DNA from: Taxawa tesnikishii (nom. ined.)
Lineage: Eukaryota; Ascomycota; Dothideomycetes; Dothideales
Direction of reading: 5' to 3'
Assembly: GCA_030247885.1 (NCBI GenBank)
Contig: JAPDRO010000016.1
Span: forward strand, 186,001-250,000
Length of the DNA stretch: 64,000 nt
A program made the position numbers and the translations under genes. Below are positions 58,551-64,000 of the stretch, piece by piece. The notes beneath the pieces were generated by a model, which saw nothing but the letters and a program-made list of their open reading frames with translations, had not been told where the DNA came from and did not search any database. The number at the start of each line of letters is the position of its first letter. Positions within the stretch are counted from its first letter, which is position 1.

Positions 58551-59617
58551 TCAATGTCGCTTGAACATACCCAGGATGCTACTGCGCCTCCTCGTCCGCT
58601 CCTCGTGCCTGATTAATTTCACAGCCTCGCCGACCAGGTTCTCAGGCGTGTCACCGTGGCTCTTCTGCCGTGGCTTTCCTCGGCCAACAACCCCTGCACT
58701 CGCTCGTGTTTGACCCTGTTGCTGTTGTTCGTTGTTGCCGCCCTTGTCTCCTCGCTTCCATGAAGATGGCACATGCAGCATGTGCTGGTGCAGATCCACC
58801 TGGCTCCCTTGCGCCCAATTCGGCCTATCGTGCGGTCGGAGCGGGGGACGCTCTTCCTCCTTGGGCGGTGGTGATGTACAGAGCAAAGGAATGTCCACAT
58901 TACTCTGTGTCGTCTCCTCCGGTTCCTCGATGCTTAGGTTTTCCAATGCAGTGCTCAGGGGTCGCGGGCGGATTCTTGGGCCGTTATATGCTTGGTTCAG
59001 TTCACGTGCCCGCAATGCTTGCGAATCTCGGCGTTTGATGGAACTGGATTGGTTCTCCTTGTTCTTGTTGCCAACTGGGTTCAGGCTGGGCACAGATATG
59101 CTGGTGGTTGTGCGGTTCTCATTCCTCTCCTGCAAGATCTTGGCGGCCAGTGCCCGCTTGAGATTCCCGGTCGTGTCGACATGTTCTATCCGCTCATCGT
59201 CCAGTCGCGTGCTGTGTGACTCGGCCGGCCTCTTCTCATTCTCTTTCCCACCATCCGTGGGCTTCTTCACTGTTGTCGTCGCTTGGAATTGCTTTGCAGC
59301 AACCCGCGGCACGAAGCCACCCGTCTTTTCGGCACTCTTGAGAGCGAGCTTGTGATCGCGTCGTAGCTTGGCAAGCTTCTGCTCCTGTCGGTAGACCTCT
59401 AGCCGCCGGCAGAGTTCGTTGGCATCGAAGGGTTCATTGGTACGGCGGACGCTGGAGCCCGTGGGCAAGAGGTTCTAGACATGAGTGTGAGCGCGATGCG
59501 GCCGCGTGATTGGCGGACAGGTGGTGAGTCGGCTGAGCTGGGTGGGTAATGGAAGGTGCAGCGATGGGGAGAGGAAGGAATACTTCGTCGACTTACAGGC
59601 ATCCGCGCAGTAGTCAT
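58551..59617 (-). CDS. conserved basic protein of unknown function
   Basis: Exon 1 is only 21 bp (59597-59617, MTTARMP), followed by a 122-bp intron and exon 58551-59474, giving 314 residues. The N-terminal 70 residues are helical and charged (NELCRRLEVYRQEQKLAKLR, then DHKLALKSAEKTGGFVP); the middle is disordered, rich in Lys/Glu/Asn/Ser; the end is basic with ERTRRRSSILGMFKRH, reminiscent of a small C-terminal membrane- or protein-docking motif. It has the look of a cytoskeletal or septation-associated protein, but that is impression only. The tiny first exon decides the start; without it no ATG opens the frame. Confidence 0.65.
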
Positions 59618-61792
59618 CGTAGCACCTGATCGACACTGCTGTGCACCTGTAACAGGAAAGACGTGTGCGGGGTATTTTTCGGTAGGGCCAGGGCAGGAAA
59701 ATGGCGCCTTCTCTCTCTCCCCGGACGTTTGACAATCCTTGCAAGCGAGTGCAACCGCTGCGACTTTGACTTCTGTAGGTTGAGCAATGGCGCGAACAGG
59801 TGGGATGCCTGCACGACAAAGGAGTTACATGCACTTTGGGGAGGACAGTCATGTAGTATTATTTCTCCGCCATGGGCGCCGCTCACCGACATCAATTACC
59901 ATCCGATCTGCGCCGGCTCAGGCCCTTGTGGCCTCTGGGGAACCGCAAATCCATCGTGATTCAGCCGAATCAGAGCCACGCGACCTTTAGCCACATGTAC
60001 CTGAGCCCTACCTCAGCAGGCTTAGCCTTATGTATACTAGGTGGCATACACTAATCTGCACACGCCCCGAATTAGCAGCTTCAAATCCGATCCTCCACCG
60101 TAACCACACGTTGCACGAGCCGCAAAACCGTCTGAACGTCTTCCAAGACAGCGCCTTTCTCGTTCCTCTCCAACACCAAGAACCCTTTCAGCTGGGAACA
60201 CAGCCATTTCGCCGCACGCGACACCAAATGCACACACGAGGCGCCCAAAGTATCGACCAGGCTCATATTATGGCTTAATCGGGTCCATAAGACACATCCA
60301 CTGGACCACTGTGCTCATGGCAACCCCTGAACTATTGTTTGCATGAGTCGTGCTGTAGCTCAAACGGGTCGCCCTAACACGTTCCCGATTACCATTGCGG
60401 ATCTGCAGTAAATGTGGTCGTCGCCGGATTCGATGCATCATCCGGAAAGGAAACACACCACTTCACTGCCTAACCGAGTACGAGATAGTACCTTGGGTTG
60501 CCAGGTCCAGACTTGCAAGACTCGAAAAGGGCAAACGCGTGCGTGTCTCAGATTCTACTCTGACGACAGACAGTCTTACACGCGTCTTCAGGGGTTGCTT
60601 TGTGACCGTTGCCTTCGCCCTCCTGCGCAACAATCCGTTCAAGCCCAACGGCCGCGGATCTCAGGAGACAGGGCTGCTTTTCTGCATGGCGTCGCGTGCC
60701 GAAGCAACAGTGTTCGTTTCTAAAGGTAAAATCCGAGGCAGAGTTCCACCAACGTTACGCTATCCCGAGTTGCTCCAGGCGAATGACATCTTTAACCCAC
60801 CAACGAACACCCACCCACCACCGACCCATTGCAAAGTGAGCTTCTTCCGAGTCTGCGGAGGGTTGAACCGGCTAGGAAAAAAAGAGGAATAGAAAAACAA
60901 TCGTACCGCCGGTATGTTGCAGCGTGCAGCAGAGTGTCTTGCCGAAGCTTGTTCCGCATGCTTGGCTGAACGTCCCTTACGAGTACTGCTCGGATGTATC
61001 CGGGTTAAAACGTTGTGAAACCACCGCTGTTCTGCCGTTGCGCGACCTCTTGTCTCGACTTCACAACTGAACCCGCAATACCGTGACCACCCTGGCAGAC
61101 GGACAAAGCTCCACCACGGAAGAACACCACTGATAGTAGGATTTGCTCAAACCACAGACGATCGACAGGTTTTGATCGTCAGTCTTTCCATGGGAAACAC
61201 CATAGTTGCTTCACGTTCATATCTCAGCTTGTCGGTCAGTCAATCCACCGAATCGGATGTAGGAACCCCTGCCTCCTGGACAACGTTCCTCACTCGCAAT
61301 AACCTCGTCCTCATGAACTATTGCTGCGTTTCTTTCTTACTTTTCCTTTTTTCTTCATTTTGAGCAACTGACACTCTTATCTCGGGGAATCTTGATGTAA
61401 TTCCATATGGATTCTCTCCTCCCATGACCAGCAGGGCGCTGGCATTCACAAAGGGAGCACCATCTTGTCTTTGTCGTACGCTATTGTATCGCGATTGCTG
61501 CTCAAACAATCGCTCGCTCAATTACCGTTGAGGCAATGTTCGAAGGGTTTGAAGAGCTGGGAGAGCCGAGCAAATACGTTGTCTTACAGCCACGCTAACG
61601 GAGGCGGTGAAGCGGTGAATGCTAGTGTGATGCTCAAAACGCAGCATACTCACAACTACACATATCGCCACTTTGTGAGGCGCAATCTGCAGCTACAAGC
61701 ATCACCAATCAACAGTCTCATCTCTTGTTACCTAACTCGCTCTTACAGCATCACACTCGTTACAAGGTCTCACGGTTGTTTCATGTTCGATC
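59618..61792. other. 2.2-kb intergenic, no supported gene
   Basis: The largest frame, 60395-60892 plus, has one Cys-rich start (ICSKCGRRRIRC) but opens on TTG and then loses any protein-like pattern. Confidence 0.4.
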
Positions 61793-62962
61793 ATGGATCT
61801 GTCACATGTGTGGAGTGTGCCATCAAACAGTGTACCTTTTCCCTTGCCAGTGCCGGCAGAAGGCCAGGTGACCGCTGGTGAAGCCGGAAAGGCGACCGCA
61901 CATCAACCATTAATGCCAGTGAATCCAGTACTGGACTCTGTCACCGTCCAGGCATTGTTGCAGTATCTCTTGCATGCTGGAACGGATCAGCCTCTTACCA
62001 ACACGAACGTGCAATTTCAGGCAGAACCGCTCCTTGGCATACCGCAGATACAGACACCAACACACGGAGAATCAACTAGGGTCGATAACGCCAGTCACTT
62101 TAGCGAACATAGGTCACACAGCTCGTACACTGGAATCGACAATGGAGAACAGAATGCAGCCTTGCCAGGCAAATCCTACAACAAAGTCTGCTTCTATCGG
62201 TATCACTACGGATTATGCTCTGCAGATCCAGTATCGCCAAATCGTGATACATCCAAGAAGCCATGCCCTTATCTTCACCCAAGTGGTTCCAGTATCGAGA
62301 ACTATCCAGTCCAAACAGGACCACGATGGTGGCACAGGAAGGCTTGCAACAGACCAGAATGTCCGCTTAATGACCGAAGCCCAAAGAAATCGTCCAAGGA
62401 CGTGGCGGGTGCAGACGCGGCAGCTACTGAAGGGTTGGAGACGGAGGATTCCCCTAGCAGACAGAGCAAGAAGCGCAAACGAAAGCAGCAAGGTACTGAT
62501 AACGAAGCGCATGCAATCAAGATCTCCAAGACGAGCTCGGAGCAAGGGCCCTCTACTGCTCCCAGGAGTACGCCGACTTGCTTCTTCTGGTATCATGGAG
62601 GTTGCAACAGGAGAGTGGACACCCACGGACGTCCTTGCCGCCTACTCCACGCATTGACCGATCCACGAGCCATGGTCCAGCCACCGGTAGGCTACGTGCA
62701 CCGCAAGCCTTGCAAGTTGCCTTGGTGTCCGGGTGATCATGTCAACAGAGACCGCCAGGGTGCCGTTGGTTTGCAGGACATGCCATCACGCAAGAAGCAG
62801 AAGTATGACCAGCAGAGAAGGGACAGAGATGGTGAGGCATTTTCGGGGGCTCGTCTGCGGCAGGTTCAATTTGCCAAGAGAGGCGAGGAGGGTCTGCATT
62901 ACGGGGGCAGTGACACAGAGGAAACGAAGGGAGATGACCAGGACAAGGGCAAGACAGAGTGA
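61793..62962 (+). CDS. CCCH-like zinc-finger protein with two divergent fingers
   Basis: A single exon of 389 residues. Two related modules are visible. The first: VCFYRYHYGLC...KKPCPYLH, followed by WWHRKACNRPECPL. The second: CFFWYHGGCNRR, then GRPCRLLHAL, followed by HRKPCKLPWCPGDH. Each is a C-x7/8-C...C-x3-H finger plus a C-x4-C pair, so the repeat unit is a finger and a trailing CxxxxC. Between them is a Lys/Arg-rich nuclear-localisation-like stretch (SKKRKRKQQG). The tail is charged and disordered. RNA binding is the usual role of CCCH fingers, inferred here. No recognised name. Frame intact. Confidence 0.7.
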   Translation: MDLSHVWSVPSNSVPFPLPVPAEGQVTAGEAGKATAHQPLMPVNPVLDSVTVQALLQYLLHAGTDQPLTNTNVQFQAEPLLGIPQIQTPTHGESTRVDNASHFSEHRSHSSYTGIDNGEQNAALPGKSYNKVCFYRYHYGLCSADPVSPNRDTSKKPCPYLHPSGSSIENYPVQTGPRWWHRKACNRPECPLNDRSPKKSSKDVAGADAAATEGLETEDSPSRQSKKRKRKQQGTDNEAHAIKISKTSSEQGPSTAPRSTPTCFFWYHGGCNRRVDTHGRPCRLLHALTDPRAMVQPPVGYVHRKPCKLPWCPGDHVNRDRQGAVGLQDMPSRKKQKYDQQRRDRDGEAFSGARLRQVQFAKRGEEGLHYGGSDTEETKGDDQDKGKTE

Positions 62963-63417
62963 TGTCTTCATGGCTTTGAGGAAGCGCTTGAGAACGACCG
63001 ATGGGATGATTAGAGAAGAACGATAACTTCCAGGGCGATGCATGGCGTCAACGTGTGCTACAGCTGCACCAAAGATGGAGGGCATCGGCATCCGCGTCGA
63101 CTGCGTGGATTGCAATACCAAAGATCATGACAAGCTTGAATGCCGGTGTTCAAACGAACCATCTTTTGTATCTAAAACGCTGTTGTACTATTTACTAGTT
63201 ATTGCAGATGAACTTGGAGTCTCGGGCGGTGGAGTGTTCGTCTGATTGGGCGATCGTATCGGTTAAACCCTTCAGACAAACCGAAGTGGAAGAAGTTCCG
63301 AGCCGGGCTTGGCAATCACTCCTTCACCGCCTTCATCGATAAGCTAAACAATTCTAAGAAGGCCTTCTTGGAATTGTTTGAGGCGCTGTGCACTTTGCGA
63401 CAAGGAACATTTGCGCC
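62963..63417. other. short intergenic upstream of RRP12
   Basis: No gene seen. The 67-codon frame 63042-63245 contains a CxxC but no other support. Confidence 0.35.
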
Positions 63418-64000
63418 ATGGACAGTAGCGACAAGATGTCTCTCCAAGAGAGACTCGACAAGATCAGATCGCCGAGACTGCAGAACCAACAACAAACCGC
63501 TGTTGTACTTAACGCTGTTGAAGACACTCTGAAAAGTCAGAAAGCCGATCCCACGCCCACCGCCTACTTCGCCGCTTTGCTCTCCCTCCTTGGCCAATAC
63601 ATCTCTAGCGAGAAAGGGCTGGTGAACAAAGAGCTTGGTTATGCTGTTGTTTATCTGCTAGATACCGTCACCGAACATGTTTCAGCGCCCCTCCTCCGCT
63701 CCAAGTTTCCGCAGATACTCGGCAGTCTTGCGCCAGCACTTACACACCCGGAAGCGGAAGCGCCTTTGCTGCGCGCGTCGATAGGATGTCTCGAATCTCT
63801 TCTCATAGCGCAAGACGGTCAGGCTTGGGCCCTTCCGGCATCGCAGCTCAGCCCTCGCAGAGCTGTCGCAGGTCTTCTGGGGCTGGCTGTGGATCCCAGA
63901 CCGAAAGTCAGGAAGCGAGCGCAGGATGCATTGACGAAGGTGCTCAAGAACCCACCACCGAGCCCTTCACTGGACCACCCAGTAGCCGACATGTGCGCTG
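63418..64000 (+). CDS. RRP12: Rrp12-like ribosome biogenesis protein, N-terminal part
   Basis: Rrp12 is a large HEAT/ARM-repeat protein (about 1,250 residues) needed for pre-40S maturation and nuclear export. The visible 194 codons match its conserved N-terminus: MSLQERLDKIRSPRLQNQQQ, then PTPTAYFAALLSLLGQYISS, NKELGYAVVYLLDTVTEHV, PLLRSKFPQILGSLAPALTH and ASQLSPRRAVAGLLGLAVD, with PRPKVRKRAQDAL at the right. Start chosen at 63418 (MDSSDKMSL); the ATG at 63436 is an in-frame alternative closest to the family's usual start. The gene runs off the right edge. Frame is intact over the part seen. Confidence 0.93.
   Translation, partial: MDSSDKMSLQERLDKIRSPRLQNQQQTAVVLNAVEDTLKSQKADPTPTAYFAALLSLLGQYISSEKGLVNKELGYAVVYLLDTVTEHVSAPLLRSKFPQILGSLAPALTHPEAEAPLLRASIGCLESLLIAQDGQAWALPASQLSPRRAVAGLLGLAVDPRPKVRKRAQDALTKVLKNPPPSPSLDHPVADMCA

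Noticed and set aside
60395-60892. 165-codon frame starting with a Cys cluster
   Set aside because: Opens on TTG, has no ATG near the start, and the cysteine cluster is not followed by any domain-like sequence.

Overview
The window is nuclear DNA of a filamentous ascomycete. Genes are split by short introns (mostly 46-145 bp) with GT..AG ends and ctaac/ctgac-type branch sites. The recognisable proteins are fungal: Zn2Cys6 regulators, a HET-protein tail, a MARVEL membrane protein, a Dal5-type permease, proline oxidase, a Pxa1-type peroxisomal ABC transporter and Rrp12. The protein flavour suggests Dothideomycetes, but that is inference. No operon, biosynthetic cluster, intact transposon, LTR element or CRISPR array was recognised.

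Layout: (1) 1-10.1 kb, metabolic and membrane genes: GFA-type enzyme (cut by the left edge), amidase, HET tail remnant, MARVEL protein, Fmp42-like MFS transporter, secreted PAF-acetylhydrolase-like lipase. (2) 10.8-19.7 kb, a decayed or misassembled F-box/LRR-like gene, then two convergent Zn2Cys6 regulators. (3) 20.6-30.0 kb, a HET-like fragment, a 28-residue zinc-ribbon microprotein, an HSL-type hydrolase, a large conserved protein of unknown function and the ABCD transporter. (4) 31-42.4 kb, a tRNA-like gene, two small membrane proteins, proline oxidase and an unrecognised spliced gene. (5) 42.4-50.3 kb, gene-poor, with a diverged repeat array. (6) 50.3-59.6 kb, a third Zn2Cys6 regulator, minisatellites, an allantoate-permease-like transporter and a small basic conserved protein. 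(7) 61.8-64.0 kb, a CCCH-like zinc-finger protein and the start of RRP12 (cut by the right edge).

The most important observation about the sequence as a whole is that at least eight otherwise well-conserved genes carry frame slips, and nearly all sit in a mononucleotide run that is exactly one base too short. This looks like systematic homopolymer under-calling in the assembly rather than pseudogenisation. Those genes are therefore annotated as full-length loci with slips, not as pseudogenes.

Functionally the genes are independent housekeeping, transport and catabolic genes: amide, proline and allantoate-type nitrogen use, peroxisomal fatty-acid import, small-subunit ribosome assembly. The clearest novel candidates are the two microproteins, the tRNA-like gene with a very long central stem, and the diverged repeat array.
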